Assembly (NCBI GenBank): GCA_030159075.1
Contig: BROG01000228.1
Coordinates: forward strand, 914,501-978,500
Direction: 5' to 3'
Length of the DNA stretch: 64,000 nucleotides
Origin: Atrina japonica
Taxonomy: Eukaryota; Mollusca; Bivalvia; Pterioida; Pinnidae
The notes beneath the pieces were generated by a model that was not told where the DNA came from, ran no database searches, and saw only the letters and a program-made list of their open reading frames with translations. A program made the translations under genes and the position numbers. Position 1 is the first letter of the stretch. The number at the start of each line of letters is the position of its first letter. Below, piece after piece: positions 37,416 through 62,144 of this stretch.

Positions 37416-39170
37416 ATCTTTACCGTTTTATTTTTGTAATATGAATGATTTGTTCATTTCGTCTGTGTAAACATCTTTTGGAGTACCGAAAATGATGTAA
37501 CTACTAAGATTAATCATTTTAAATTTCACATGTCATAGGGATTGTTGTAACCTTTAGAAATTGAAATTAAATCGCTTCGTCGTCATCGTATCATTGTATC
37601 TCAGATGAGAACAAAATCTCAAATACTTTGTGTACATTTTTCTGCTATATTCGGTAATCAAATGTTCATTAATACTCTGTGATTGATTTGAACAGAAATG
37701 GTCAACTGATGTATTTAAATCACCTAAAAGAAGTTCTATAGAATTTCTAAATAACAATTTCATTTTGAAAACTTTTTAGACATACTTGATGATGATATTA
37801 GAATATTCTTTTGTATTTTTCGTATAAATGTCATATGGCAAATGCCATTTTTAATACATATTGTAATTTCATAAAAATATACATATTTCATCATAAGTAA
37901 AAACAGATTACCTATTGAAACTGGACAATGGATTGATATAGAAATATTTGAAGAATTTTAAACATGTCTAATGATTATCACTGATTATTTAATTTATAAC
38001 ATTTATAACCACATAAATTTGTGTGGTTATTAGAATAATGGAGTTAAAAGAAAGATATAAATGTCAAATATGACTTAAAATAATTTCACACCGACAGTTG
38101 GTTGATCCTGGAATTTCTTTTATCACACCTGTGTGTTCAGTACAGAGGCCTTAATGCTAACGATCTAAAACATTCAAATGTTCAACACCTATAGTACTGT
38201 TATCGCCCTAATCCGTTGAACCTAATAATTATGTCCTTAATTAATATGTAATCCCCTAAGCTATAAAACAATTATCTGACGGATGACGTCTCGTCTGGCC
38301 AGGCGATTTGGATTATTGTATTACTTGTAAGCTGTAAGCCTTACGGCATATAAGGATAAACAACATAATTACACGTGCCATCATTTACATATTAATCACA
38401 TACTATACAACTATAAATGTACAATTATATGCATACTATTTACACGGATTAGTCCGTGGCAGGTGGTTTTTAAGGTATAACGTAATTTAGTATCATAGAT
38501 AAACTACATTCAAGAAATTACCGAGATTAATAAATATATATTTATATAAAATTGGCACTTTGAAATATAACTGGAATAAAAGAAAATTGAATAATTAAAT
38601 TTAGATCCCTAAAATGTATAATTCTTAAATGAAATGTGAAGCTTAAAATGTCCTAAATTTGATATATATTTTGCTCGAGGACACATACACGTTGTAGGCC
38701 TATATTATCACTGGAAATATTGTTGTATATCTGTTTTTTTCTTCTCGATATCATTGTACTCACTAGTGAAAGAGAATAAAAAAACTTGAATCTTGATATT
38801 ATTAAAATAAGATGATTCTTATCGTTATTACTTGCCTATTACCTGCTGCACTGTATAGCCACCGCATTGACTTGAAATTCTTGTACTAGGATACCGGATA
38901 GCCCGCGTCGTTAGATTTTCGTATTAATTTTGTCGACATAAAATGGCCAGCGCGTTCAGCTTGTGAACAAAATTAACTGATAAACTAGCTACACTTCTGT
39001 TGTGTAAAACAACACTAGTATTTTGTCCAAACTCTGAATGATTTATTACACGTGTACTCTAAGATCGACAAAGACTGAGCAAACTATTACTATGGGCACC
39101 AACTGTGCTCCTTTTAAATATATTTTTTTTCAATAAGTTACGACAATTTTTATACTTAAGTGAGTGAATG

Positions 39171-39172
<2 letters not shown>

Positions 39173-39256
<84 letters not shown>
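39173..39256. repeat. (GA)n microsatellite
   Basis: About 42 uninterrupted GA units. Overlapping ORFs are artefacts (Arg-Glu or Leu-Ser repeats). Confidence 0.96.
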
Positions 39257-39259
<3 letters not shown>

Positions 39260-40580
39260 CTTTTCCATTTTTTTAAGTCGAGAGAAAAATCGTCAAATTG
39301 AAAGTAAATATCAAATGGAACACTCGTCTGACCAAGTTTTGAACCTATCTGTAATATATGATGCGCAGTCATTCCCCGTGCTCATATTTACGATTCGGGC
39401 GTGGTTTAGTGTGGTTTCATAACTACAGGGAACCACAAAGACGCCTCCAAGTGATTCGCATGTTTCCTCAAGCTTTCTCGCGACCCGTCAGTGTCCGTGA
39501 CACCGGCTAAAAATCCAACAGATTTTCCGCCGAAATGTTATATAGATAGCTCTAAAACTTGGTGGTGTCTTTATAGTTCTTAAACCGCGCTCTGAACCAC
39601 AAAAGTTGTGAAGAGGTATAACTTCCCCTTTGGTTTACTATATAATTTCTATATTTCGCTGACGGAATTACATGTATAACAGAATAAAGTGACAATTAGA
39701 TCTAATCGAACACTGTATGATAGAACTGTAGGCTTAAACGTAAATACAATAAAATGTACAAACAATGGTATACATTATCCGTCGATATGAATAGAAATTG
39801 ATGAATGGTTGCTCATTCGGACATTACGTATAGGTGTCTCACATAAGTATAAAAATACAGACTGACACAGATTGTAGATATATTAATAGCCATTGTTGAT
39901 GTGCATTAACAATAAATCATTTTGTGATCATTAATTACGTTAGTCTGTGTAACACTATATTCTTATCGATACACCAAACCATGGAATACGGATAGGGACA
40001 CGCCAGTGGTGGATTCAAGGGGTGGCGCGGACAGTTCTAATAGCTCAGTTGGTAGAGCGCCAGATCTTCTACAAGAGGGTCTCTGGAAAGATTCTTGATC
40101 GTGCATAATTTTCAGTCGTAAGGTTTCATCTCCGCTCTATGCCTAGATGGAGTTAAATGTTCTAGGATTTCCAGTTCGATGCCTTCGTCGGTTTGTACAA
40201 GTGTAGTGACACTTTAAAAGTAGCTTGAAATGTGGACCACTCACGAAGGACACAGACTCTTGATATCTCTCCCTGCTACCACATTTACTCAATACTGAAG
40301 TTCAACTAACTGTGTACGATTTAAGATAACACACAAGGACATTTAGTTGCAACTGAACTGCATGGTTTCTATACAGTATATCAAAAAGTATTGAAAATCA
40401 TCGCTAATTCTAAGTAAAAGTTTGAGTACCTTATCAGGATAACCAGGGTATCATTTTAAATGAGAAAATCATAAAATTTACCAAATGTTTTTATATAAAT
40501 GAAAATAGAGTAATGTTTCCTAGTCAGTGACATCCAGAAGTTTCACAAACAACTTAAGTCAATGAGCCTGTGTATCCAGT

Positions 40581-40586
<6 letters not shown>

Positions 40587-40666
<80 letters not shown>
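40587..40666. repeat. (GA)n microsatellite
   Basis: About 40 uninterrupted GA units. Confidence 0.96.
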
Positions 40667-40671
<5 letters not shown>

Positions 40672-41785
40672 AAAAATCAACGTGTAGGTCCGATAAGAGA
40701 GGTGACGGAAAAATTATTTACCTTTTCATGATGGGAACGGTGTTGATGTTGAATGTCATTTGTCAATCAATAAATATAAAAATCGTATTTATTACGGTAA
40801 ATATGCAGATATAATCATATTCTGAGTCGTATCAATGTCACATTAGTGAAGAAAAAAATGCTTACTGTGCTGTTTCGTTTGCAGACGACACGACGTTTAC
40901 ATTTGGTTATGAGATTTGGACTTACTAGTCGGTTTATCTTAATTCAATGATAAAGTCAGTTAATTATTTTTAGTCTTCTTATTGTGTATATCTACAAATG
41001 AAAATAAAATCTGGTTATGTTGATATCTATAAGATACCACGATGTTGTAATGGCCTTTTTGTGTAGTCCTATAATGTAAGCCTTCGTTGGTTCAAATCGT
41101 TTGCTTTTAACGTTTTTGTCGGATATTTATTTTTACTATTAATGTCGTACCAAGGATATAATTGTTTCGAATTCTTAGGCTATGAAAACGAGTCTCATTT
41201 GCCATTAAAATAAAGATTTAAGTTTATCCCGTGTTTCCTTTCCTGTGTTAACCACTCACATAATTTAAATTCATTTGCCCCGTATTAACACGAATAATTT
41301 TGTCTCAGATTTAACTTTTTCGACGAACAGACGATTCAGGGACAACAAACTAAATAATTTTTTTCGCTATTGTCCTCATAGCCTGTAAAGAAGTGAATAC
41401 TAATAGTATCCTGTTTTAACTCAGTCAGTTGGTTTTAAATATTGTGTGAACATTATAAGTCCTACTCTTTCGATTTCTTTTATATTTGCTACACTATATG
41501 TTGTGATGTATATTCGGTATGCCTAAGCTAGTGAGATGTTGCGTTGTCCAGAAATTAACAGAATGTTTGTCCCAAGCTTGGCTACCATATTTTTGACGCA
41601 TATGCAGTTTGAATGTTTTTTTATCTCATTGTTTTATGGATCTATACATGTATTGACCGCAGGTCAGGTGAATGTTTGTTGATGTCAGTAAAGAGATAGA
41701 TAATTGAATAAACTAATAAATAATACATGCATGCATATCAATATCGCAAATGTTAAGTCAGAACACACTATCAGGACAACATAGG

Positions 41786-42000
41786 ACATCGTAGCCTAGT
41801 GGTCAGAGCATCCCATTCATTCATCTCTGGTCAGGCCCGATGGAGCTAAAGCTGTTAATGCGAGAAAGGTTCAAATTTTCATCTGGAAGCAGCTTTTTTT
41901 CCCCGGACACATTATGACTGGGTTATCTCCTTCACTACTAAAGACTGACCGCTATAGCAAAAGTGAAAAGCACTGAGTCAGAGACCATAAAACAAATAAG
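41786..42000 (+). mobile_element. tRNA-derived SINE (family A), diverged
   Basis: The head CGTAGCCTAGTGGTCAGAGC resembles an A box. The body retains TCATCTCTGGTCAGG, GGACACATTATGACTGGG, TTATCTCCTTCACTACTAAA and GACTGACCGC, followed by a (TA)n/(CATA)n run at 42011-42064. Confidence 0.7.
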
Positions 42001-42065
42001 GAAACTACGGATATATATATATATATATATATACACATACATACATACATACATACATACATACA

Positions 42066-42253
42066 CAGTGGAACCTCGCCGTAAGACCACCTTGCTTAGG
42101 AGACCACCTCTCAATGAAGACTATAAATGTTTAGTCCCTTGAAATATATTCGATAAATATTAAATAAGTCCAGACTCTAATTTAACAGACCACCTCGCTA
42201 ATCAGATCAATATGAGACAGTCAGGTGGTCTTAATAGCGATATTCGACTGTAC
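42066..42253. mobile_element. pogo/Tigger-like MITE
   Basis: Starts CAGTGGAACCTCGCCGTAAG and ends GCGATATTCGACTGTA; CAGTGGAACCTCG ends are typical of pogo/Tigger elements. The interior has ACCACCTTGCTTAGG and AGGTGGTCTTAATAGC. Relatives: 13800-13915, 48965-49020 and 56560-56710. No ORF. Confidence 0.65.
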
Positions 42254-42601
42254 ATATATTTCTGAGCTTGTGTGTAGTTAAAAAGTTACAATGGATGTTG
42301 GAGACTCGATTTCGTAAAACTTGTTAATCTTTAGAATCATTGGGTCTTCCATCTGGTGTGCAAATTCAGTCATAACCACTTGCACATGTAGCGCATAAAG
42401 AGATAGTCCAGACATATCCCGTTGTCTAAATAAATACATAACCTTGCAGCAGAGGATATAGATGTATTTCACTAGAAGACTGTGTTTTTGTAAGGTGTCA
42501 GGTAGATAAATTACAGGAAGTACAAATGTCTCTCTTTTGTCTAAGTGATGTTTCGGAGATTCATTTATCTGTTTGTTTTTTGTTTTTTTGTTTTTCCTAT
42601 T

Positions 42602-43060
42602 TCAAATAATTGACACAGGGATATCGAAAACCGCGTTTGATGTTGACGTTCCGCAAATTTTACGGTCGGTAAAATAGTCTTGTTTGCGATTACTCTGTTC
42701 CACTGAGTAAAAATGAAGAAGTACCAATTAATAATCGAAGCCCAAGTCCTTTAGACCACGACGTATTAGATGTGCAATGGTCTCATCATGAAGAACGGGA
42801 CAAGACCAAGTGAAATGTTGAGTTGCCTTTTCGATGGCGGCTGTACCAATTGTGACGAGGATTCGTTCCATACGTAATCTATTTGGATTTTACTGTGGAC
42901 TCACGGCGGGTGTGACCGGTCCACAGGGGATGCTTACTCCTCCATGGCACCTGACCCCACTTCTTAGTTTCTAGAGGTCCGTGTTTGTCCATTTTTACAA
43001 GATTTGTATCTATATCCTGGACATCCTGAAGATTTATACTTTGGTATTTGAGATTTTTTA
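42602..43060 (+). mobile_element. PLE 3' end, rearranged copy
   Basis: Bases 42607-42665 encode an RT C-terminus (TQGYRKPR, FRKFYGR). Bases 42815-43060 match the PLE tail (GAAATGTTGAGTTGCC, TGTACCAATTGTGACGAGGA, GGGGATGCTTACTCCTCCAT, TCCTGGACATCCTGAAGATT). About 150 bp of another repeat lie between them (GAAGAAGTACCAATTAATAA, also near 30905). Confidence 0.75.
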
Positions 43061-43578
43061 TATTTGTCAATGCAATGGAAATATATTGCACGTATCGATA
43101 TTGTGTCTGAAAATTTGTTATGATTCACGGCTCACGATTTATCATTATTTCATATTCTTTTGTTTTAAGAATGATGTTGACAAATCCTTCCGAAAGTAGT
43201 CCCCTAAGAGAATCGGAAGTAGGGTAGGAATCACTAAATTGAATTGATTTTGTTTTAGATTTTCCAAATTTAGAATAAATTTGAATCAATTTATTTTCTA
43301 TTATTCTTACATCTGCGTTCAGCTCTGCCCTGAGGTATACGCATCCATTTTTCTCTATTAATTAATATATTTATCATGGTACAATACGGAAGTATTTATG
43401 AAAGACAAATAGGTCAAACATACGAAAACCCCTTACTGCTATCATGAAATGGTATTTTGATAAGGACCTGTGAAAGATATGGACGCAGTCGATTGTCCAA
43501 GTGGTGATCGGGCCGAAGTGAGAACAAGCTGCATGATATATTTTTAGAATATTGTACTAAAAATAGAAGCAGTCAAAA

Positions 43579-43700
43579 CAACCAATAATGATTTGATCAT
43601 TGAACCAATAATGAATTGATGATTGAACCAATAATGAATTGACAATTGAACCAATAATGAATTGATAATTGAACCAATAATGAATTGATAATTGATAAAA
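43579..43700. repeat. 23-bp minisatellite, about five units
   Basis: Unit GAACCAATAATGAATTGATA plus ATT, with small changes. The short ORFs across it are repeat artefacts. Confidence 0.92.
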
Positions 43701-43916
43701 AAGAAGTCGAGGAACAAATGAAACATGATAGTTAGCGTAGACAGATATAGATAACAATTTTATCTAGCAGATCATACGTAATGAGTTCGCACATTTCGAG
43801 TTGACCAGAAAATCTGCTATAAAGATCTAATACCTGTGAATATGAAATGATTTTGGTTCTTGTGATTTTTATACTAATTGTTCTTCATTTCATCCGACGA
43901 ATCAACCGCTTACGAT

Positions 43917-44150
43917 GGTCTAGGGGCAGAGAAGGGCTAGACTTACAACCGGAAGGTCCGGGTTCGACATCCGGTACCAAGTCATACCAAATGCTTTGAC
44001 AATGGTATAACAACTGTTTCTTCGCAAAGCGTTTGGAATAAGAAGTAAAAGTAAACGGTCTCTTGGATGAGACTTAACACGAGATCTCGTCTCAAAATAG
44101 ACGTGGCACATAAAAAAAATGTGGAACTTCACTAAAAGCTGGTGACAAAT
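43917..44150 (+). mobile_element. tRNA-derived SINE (family C)
   Basis: The head has GGTCTAGGGGCAGAGAAGGG and GTCCGGGTTCGACATCCGG (B box). The body contains CGGTCTCTTGGATGAGACTT, CGAGATCTCGTCTC and GTGGCACATAAA. The body motif resembles 52615-52925 (ACGAGGTCTCGTGTC, GTGTGGCCCATC). Confidence 0.7.
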
Positions 44151-44759
44151 CTATCAAAATAAAAATATATTTGTGTGACATTCAATGTGTTTAGATATCG
44201 ACTGGATTTGCAAGTCATAAACAATGATGGTACGGCGCACTTCAATCCATGTACGCCTTGATAGCCTTACATTCACGGAGTTATGCTTCGCAATCACAAA
44301 AATGAACCGATGCGAGCACTGAAGTACTCATTGATATATATATATATATATATAGTTTGAACCGTATTTAAGTATGCTTTGCTTTTTATAGACTATAATA
44401 TCTGATATTGTCTAAATACAATTGACTTGAAAAAATACTTTGACACATGGTAGCTCACAAGCAAGAAATCACATGATTGACCTAATTCAAAATAGGCTAC
44501 GAAAACGACATGATATCGATTTGAAGGCGAAGGCCTATTTGAAATACACAATTGGCATTTACCGCTTGTAAGTATTTTCAGTTTTCACATACTTTATATT
44601 TAATTTAGATTCGAGTATTGTAAATAGTTGGTGTGATTTACATTATAAACTCTCAATTCTGATTCAAGGAAAAAATTAGTTAAATTCACAGTCGGTTTGA
44701 GGTAGATGAAAAGGGAGAAAATGGCTCATTTGTAGGGGTTCATTGAATTGGGAAAAATA

Positions 44760-46290
44760 AAGATTAAACATTGCAGCAAAATTTTGAATAAGGAAGAATT
44801 CGTCCAATTGGAGACATTTGTGAGATATTTCCCTGTTTGTGGTTTATTCATGTTTTGGGCTGTTTTTGTACCATATCTTAAAAAGTATGATAGATAGAGA
44901 GAACGTGAAAGAAAGAAAAATGTTCAGTATGCAAAGATCTACAAAAGAGTCAGAGGGCCGAAATTGTCATGTCGTCCCTTATGAGAGTTATTTCCCCTTG
45001 AATTGGGAATTTTTCATGTTTTGGGCTGTTTTTTGACATTATCTTGAAATATATGATAGATAGAGAAAAAAAAAGAAAGCAGCAAAAATGTTCAGCATGC
45101 AAAGATCTACAAAATAGTCAACAGGGCTGAAATTGGTGGGTCGACCCTTATGGGAGTTCCCCTTTTAAGTGGATTTCTCATGTTTTGGACAGTTTTGTTC
45201 TGCTATCTGAAAAGGCATAATAGATAGAGAGAAAGTGAAAGAAGCAAAATGTTCAGCACCTAAAGATCTACAAAAATGTTATAAGGGCCGGAATTGTCAG
45301 ATCACTCCTTATGGAGTTATTTTCATGTTTTGGGCTGTTTTGACATTAATTTGAAATGTATGATAGATTGAGAGAAAGTGGAAAAAACAAAAATATACAG
45401 CATGCAAAGATATACAAAAAAGTTTATAGGACTGAAATTGCTGGGTTGACCCTTATGGGAGTCATTTCCCCTTTTAAGTGGATTTTTCATGTTTTGGGAT
45501 GTTTTTTGACATTATCTTGAAAAGTATAATTATAGCTAGATTAAAAGTGAAAGAAGCAAAAATGTTCAGCACTCAAAGATCTACAAAAAGGTCAACAGGG
45601 CTGAAATTGCTGGGTCACCCCTTATGGGAGTTATTACCCCTTTTAAGTGGATTTTTCATGTTTTTGGATGTTTTTTGACATTATCTTCAAAAGTATAATG
45701 GCTAGAGTAAAAGTGCAAGAAGCAAAATTGTTCAGCATGCAACGATCTACAAAAAGGTCAACAGGGCTGAAATTGCTGGGTCACCACTTATGGAAGTTAT
45801 TATCCTTTTTAAGTAGATTTTTCATGTTTTGGTTTATGTTGAAAAGTATAATGGCTAGAGTAAAAATGTAAGTACCAAAAATGTTCAGCATGCAACGATC
45901 TACAAAAAAGTCAACAGGGCCAAAATTCTTCAGACATTATCTTGAAAAGTATAAGTGAAGTAAAAGTGAAGGAAGCAAAAATGTCCAGCATGCAAAGATC
46001 TACAAAAAAGTGTCAATGGGGCCGAAATTGTCATGTCATCCCTTAAGGGAGTTTTTCCCCTTTAAGTGGATTATTCATGTTTTATGTTTTTTTACATTAT
46101 CTTGAAATGTATGGTAGATAGAGAGAAAGCGAAAGAAACAAAATTTTTCAGCATGCAAAGATCTACAAAAAAGTCAATAGGTCCGAAATTGTCGGATCGA
46201 CTCTTATGGGAGGTGTTTCTCCTGTTCAGTGGATTTCTCATGTTTTGTTCAGTTTTGTCCTTTTATCTTCAATATCACATGGAACGGTTG
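44760..46290 (+). repeat. Degenerate ~160-bp tandem repeat, about nine units
   Basis: Units share TTTTCATGTTTTGGGCTGTT, TTGACATTATCTTGAAAAGT, AGATAGAGAGAAAGTGAAAG, AAGCAAAAATGTTCAGCATG, CAAAGATCTACAAAAAAGTC, AACAGGGCTGAAATTG and CTTATGGGAGTTATTTCCCC. Starts lie near 44850, 45016, 45180, 45325, 45488, 45658, 45822, 46074 and 46238. Four units carry short ORFs of similar sequence, but frames differ and none is long. Treated as non-coding satellite. Confidence 0.9.
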
Positions 46291-47108
46291 TATACAAATG
46301 GTTTAATAACTCAAAACTGATTGACTTTTTGTATACAAAAATACATGAGTAAGTTGTTAGGAACTATCTAAAGATCATTTGGACAACATTTTAAGGTCAT
46401 GGGATCAAATGTCACAGACACCTAGGTAAACAGAAATTAGTTTTTTAGTCCAATTATAGAAATTTTCGAGTTCTAAGAACCAGTTGACTAATTGTAAATG
46501 ACATGACTTTTACTTGAAGCAGACACCAATACTTCTTATAAAAAACGTAATATTCCAGAATATAAAATTATCTATAACTGATAAATACAGATATAATTTG
46601 AACGTAGATGTGATAATATATCCAGCCTCTAAATAACTTTTTCGTAATATTGTGTCTGTTAGGCGTTTAGTGCCATCAGTATAAATTGCAAATATGAAGT
46701 TATTCTTTCGTGTTGTTAAACAGTCGTTACATTCCGCTTACTACGATCACTTCATTCCTCGAAAGAAGGGGGAATCGGGAACAGAGGAGACGGCTTGACT
46801 AATTCGAGTTACGTTCGTGTTTGTTTATTTCAAATTGAAACCAGAAGCCGATGACAAATATGCATAATCAACAGTGATTAGGCGAGTCTTTCAAATAAAA
46901 AACATGACATGCAGCGTTTACTCTGTCTAGTGTCAGACACATCTGCGGAGTTGCTCTACTGCAGAAAGGTCAGACTTTTGACAGTTGATCCGTGAATCTT
47001 AATCTGGGTATTCTATACCCTCTCGTAAATATTTTTTACTGAAATCTAATTCCAAAGATATAAGGATTTAACAATATGTCAAGAGTAAAATGTGTTAGTG
47101 AATTAAAC

Positions 47109-47147
47109 CAGCGATATATAAACCTACATAAGCTTTATATATCGCTG
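47109..47147. other. Perfect 12-bp hairpin
   Basis: CAGCGATATATA (47109-47120) pairs perfectly with TATATATCGCTG (47136-47147) across a 15-nt loop. It may be a structured site or the relic of a small palindromic element. Confidence 0.5.
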
Positions 47148-47193
47148 ATTATATAGCAATACAGCATATTTCTCTTACAATGTAAATGGAGAG

Positions 47194-47195
<2 letters not shown>

Positions 47196-47280
<85 letters not shown>
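47196..47280. repeat. (TA)n microsatellite
   Basis: About 42 TA units. Confidence 0.96.
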
Positions 47281-47284
<4 letters not shown>

Positions 47285-48129
47285 TTATTGATATTCATGA
47301 GTCTTTCAAGAAAACTTCGAGAATATAAAACAATCCGAATAGACAATAACATATTTAGTCTACTTAAGTACTTTTGAGTACACTGCTCAAGGTATTTTCC
47401 TTTTTTATGGGAAAAAAAAATCACCCAATCGTATATTTGTGAATGATTAAAAAAACAACATGTATCATTGTCTGCAACCCAGATGCTCTGCAAATAGCTT
47501 TAAGGTCAAAATATTACAATACAAGATGAGCTTGTGAAAAAGGTCAATTCGGTGACTTCGGGCTCGGACTGGAAATTTTTTGTATTGAAATGTACAATGG
47601 AATCACGTATGTAACTTGCATACAAGCTAATGTCAGTTATACACATGTACATATAGATTTATACCTAACATAATCACATCAAAAGCTTGAGTAATCAGAA
47701 AAAGCTATAATACATTTGTATTTATTACACTATGACGCCTCCATACCATTATATGTCAGATATATAAATAGGTACTATCTAATTAAACGACACAGTCGGT
47801 GTGACGGCCAACGACAGGCCCGGGAACATTGTGCGGTTATTTGGCTTTTTTTCAAATATCAGGAATTGAGATTATTTTCATATTGGTGAGATTTTGTTAT
47901 TCATTTTTTAACCCTTTAATGAATCGGTTAAAAATAAATAAATTCCAAATCGAAACGTAAATAGTAATGTAATAATGACTTTTGCCCGTGTTTTCATTGT
48001 TTAACGAATTTTGCCGTGTACATTCAATTTTTATGTTAAAAAGTTTAGTTATCCACAGACTGGCTTAAAATTAACAAGAATAATTTTTATGGAGGAACAT
48101 TTTGTTAACATTCTACGTTTTCTTTCGGA

Positions 48130-48440
48130 GATTTAAAGGGGCATTAGCCGTCTTTTCCAGAACAAATAATTCGTTTTTTTCTTCTTAGATTGATGTTCAT
48201 TAACAAATGAAAGCTATAGACAGGCATAGAAATTCTTATATTCCTATATATCTTGTGAAAAAAGAAATCGGGTAAAGTGGCGTATTCATATACAAATGAT
48301 ATGGTCGAATTAATCATTTGCAATTCAATAATTGCCACACTGGGTTTATCAAGCAATTTTCACAAAATACATTATATACCTCTGTATATCTCCTTTTCTT
48401 ATTGTACATCAAACTAAGAAGTCTTTGAAAACAAAAGTTG
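48130..48440. mobile_element. Hairpin MITE, fourth copy, just upstream of the CA gene
   Basis: Starts AAAGGGGCATTAGCCGTCTT. AGACAGGCATAGAAATTC, CCTATATATCTTGTGAAAA and GGTCGAATTAATCATTTGCA mirror the right half (GCAATTTTCACAAAATACAT, ATACCTCTGTATATC). It ends about 70 bp before the acceptor of the first coding exon. Confidence 0.7.
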
Positions 48441-48562
48441 ATCCGTCTTAAAAAAGAGTGACATATAAGAAGTATTTCCTGTGATTTTTTTTGGTGTTTT
48501 TTTTACAGATGTCTGTAGGTTTTTATCAATTAACATTTCATTTATCGACAGCAATTTCTACA

Positions 48563-59926
<11,364 letters not shown>

Positions 59927-60092
59927 GTAAAAGTAAATGTATTGTTTCACCTGTATTTAGTTCATTAATACACAAATGTATAAAATATATTTGTATTTAT
60001 ATAAAATGATGGTTTAAAATGAATATTTATTAGATATTGAATTAAATGGAAACACGATTATTTCCGTCAGAAGTGTAATATTGGTGATTAAC

Positions 60093-60098
60093 AATAAA
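60093..60098 (+). promoter_or_regulatory. Probable polyadenylation signal of the CA gene
   Basis: AATAAA 167 bp after the stop codon, in AT-rich 3' flank. No stronger candidate lies closer. Confidence 0.6.
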
Positions 60099-60179
60099 TG
60101 ATTCTGAAATGCTACTTGTTCTTAATTTGTATTTTGAGTACCAATCTAAATCCATGGGAAATAAATCGTTTCCCGATAT

Positions 60180-60495
60180 AACTTAGTCCCAAAGTCACCA
60201 AAATCACTCGCTACTCAAACTCAACAAACTTTTCATGATTGAAGAGATGTTTGTATAATGAAGGTATAGGTCTACAAAGTAAAGTGACACATCCGGGTTC
60301 TGTTAAAAAACAAAACCAAAACGATACACCTTCCAAAAATAGGCTGTACATGTAAAATATATTGCCTTGGTCAGACTCCATGCATTGCTGAAGCTCTAAT
60401 ATCTTTTTGACAAGTAAACTGTGACCCCTGTTATGATTTAATTTAGACTCGTTGTGTTTGTGAACATGTGACAATTTACCTTGGTAAACCTGTAA
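60180..60495 (-). mobile_element. MITE-like repeat, minus strand copy of 52120-52335
   Basis: TAGGTCTACAAAGTAAAGTG and ACAATTTACCTTGGTAAACC are its ends. TCCATGCATTGCTGAAGCTC and CCCCTGTTATGATTTAATTT are the internal matches. The outer flank (CCCAAAGTCACCAAAATCAC, CTCAACAAACTTTTCATGAT) recurs around the poly(A) at 1466-1565. Confidence 0.65.
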
Positions 60496-60734
60496 TCAAT
60501 TGTAAATGATGATGGAGATTGCTCGTTCATTTAAGAGAAATTTTAATGTTGAGTATTGAACTCATACTTTATTCAATTTTACCGGCAACTCAGAAATGAG
60601 ACTCATTTTTGCATGCGAATGATGGAAATGAAAATGTCTTTCATATTCAGCAAAAACCAGATTTTTTACAAATGACTTTATAGTAAAACTAACAGAATAA
60701 AAGGTGACCTTAAGCTTTGACTAATTATATACAG

Positions 60735-60805
60735 AGATCCGTGTTTGTCCAACATTGACCAGATATGTATATGTCTATCCTGCACTACTTGCAGATTTAT
60801 ACCGT
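60735..60805 (+). mobile_element. PLE tail fragment
   Basis: AGAGATCCGTGTTTGTCCAA, TATGTCTATCCTGC and GCAGATTTATACCG correspond to AGAGGTCCGTGTTTGTCC and its continuation at 32845-32920. Bases 60806-61130 show only a short AACGCC/CCGCATA motif region. Confidence 0.6.
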
Positions 60806-61134
60806 TATAACGCCAAACCCGCATAACGCCGCTATTTCTTGAAGAACGGATTCCTTCTCATATAATTCCCCATAATGTCAACACCCGCATACTACCATCT
60901 ACCGCCGATTCTTTAATACAAATGGTCATTTATGTTATGTTATTATGTTAAATCCCTCGAACATATCACCAGACCAGGGCCTTGGGTCATAAAGCAATTC
61001 TCAGACAAATCTTTTACTCAACTTCAAGATTTTACTCAAATCTTGAGAATTTTCTCAATTTGGGTAAAGTTGTGGACCATAAAGAAATTCTTAGACAAAT
61101 TTCTTTCTCAAGTGATGAAATATAAGTACGGCAT

Positions 61135-61410
61135 GTAGCTGACGATATTATCAAGATGCTGGGGTTTCTAGTAGAGAACATCTTCGTGGTTTTTGTGGGA
61201 AAAGTTTTCCAACAGATTGTCGGCATTCCAATGGGTACCAACTGTGCACCTCTCTTGGCTGACATATTTTTGTATCTATATGAAGCGGAATTTATACAGC
61301 CTCTTCCCTCCAAAGGAAACAAACAGTTAGCATCTCGGTTCAGTTTTACTTACGATGTTCTGTCCATAAATACTTCAGAATTTCAGAATTACCTCGGCCA
61401 GAAAACGCAC
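61135..61410 (+). pseudogene. PLE reverse transcriptase fragment lacking YIDD
   Basis: Reads DDIIKMLGFLVENIFVVFVG, KVFQQIVGIPMGTNCAPLL, ADIFLYLYEAEFIQ, KQLASRFSFTYDVLSINTSE. In the copy at 32030 the segment RYIDDVL is intact. Here the four residues preceding DVL are gone (FTYDVL), removing the catalytic aspartates in frame. The frame stays open to 61608, but the sequence after about 61410 no longer resembles RT. Confidence 0.85.
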
Positions 61411-62122
<712 letters not shown>

Positions 62123-62144
62123 AAGATTTTTACGTGTTCTGATA

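Larger units (their letters stand above)
37416..41785. other. Intergenic DNA with two GA arrays and short element fragments
   Basis: Bases 39076-39115 contain a tiny RT scrap reading TMGTNCAP. Bases 40033-40110 hold a tRNA-like head (AATAGCTCAGTTGGTAGAGC) with an unusual continuation, probably a SINE. Otherwise AT-rich sequence without a supported gene. Confidence 0.5.
46291..48129. other. Intergenic, upstream of the carbonic anhydrase gene
   Basis: Mostly featureless AT-rich DNA with a (TA)n run and a perfect short hairpin (see separate entries). No core promoter can be assigned with confidence. Confidence 0.5.

Noticed and set aside
40033..40110. Possible tRNA gene (AATAGCTCAGTTGGTAGAGC)
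   Set aside because: There is an A-box-like head but no proper B box or acceptor stem at the right distance. Probably a degraded SINE.
43544..43757. Two overlapping minus-strand ORFs with NSLLVQLSIHYWF repeats
   Set aside because: They are readings of a 23-bp minisatellite in two frames.
48509..48562. Upstream in-frame ATG as the CA start, adding 18 residues
   Set aside because: It falls immediately after a strong acceptor-like TTTTACAG. Starting at 48563 gives a standard signal peptide directly at the N-terminus. It remains possible if the upstream exon is non-coding.
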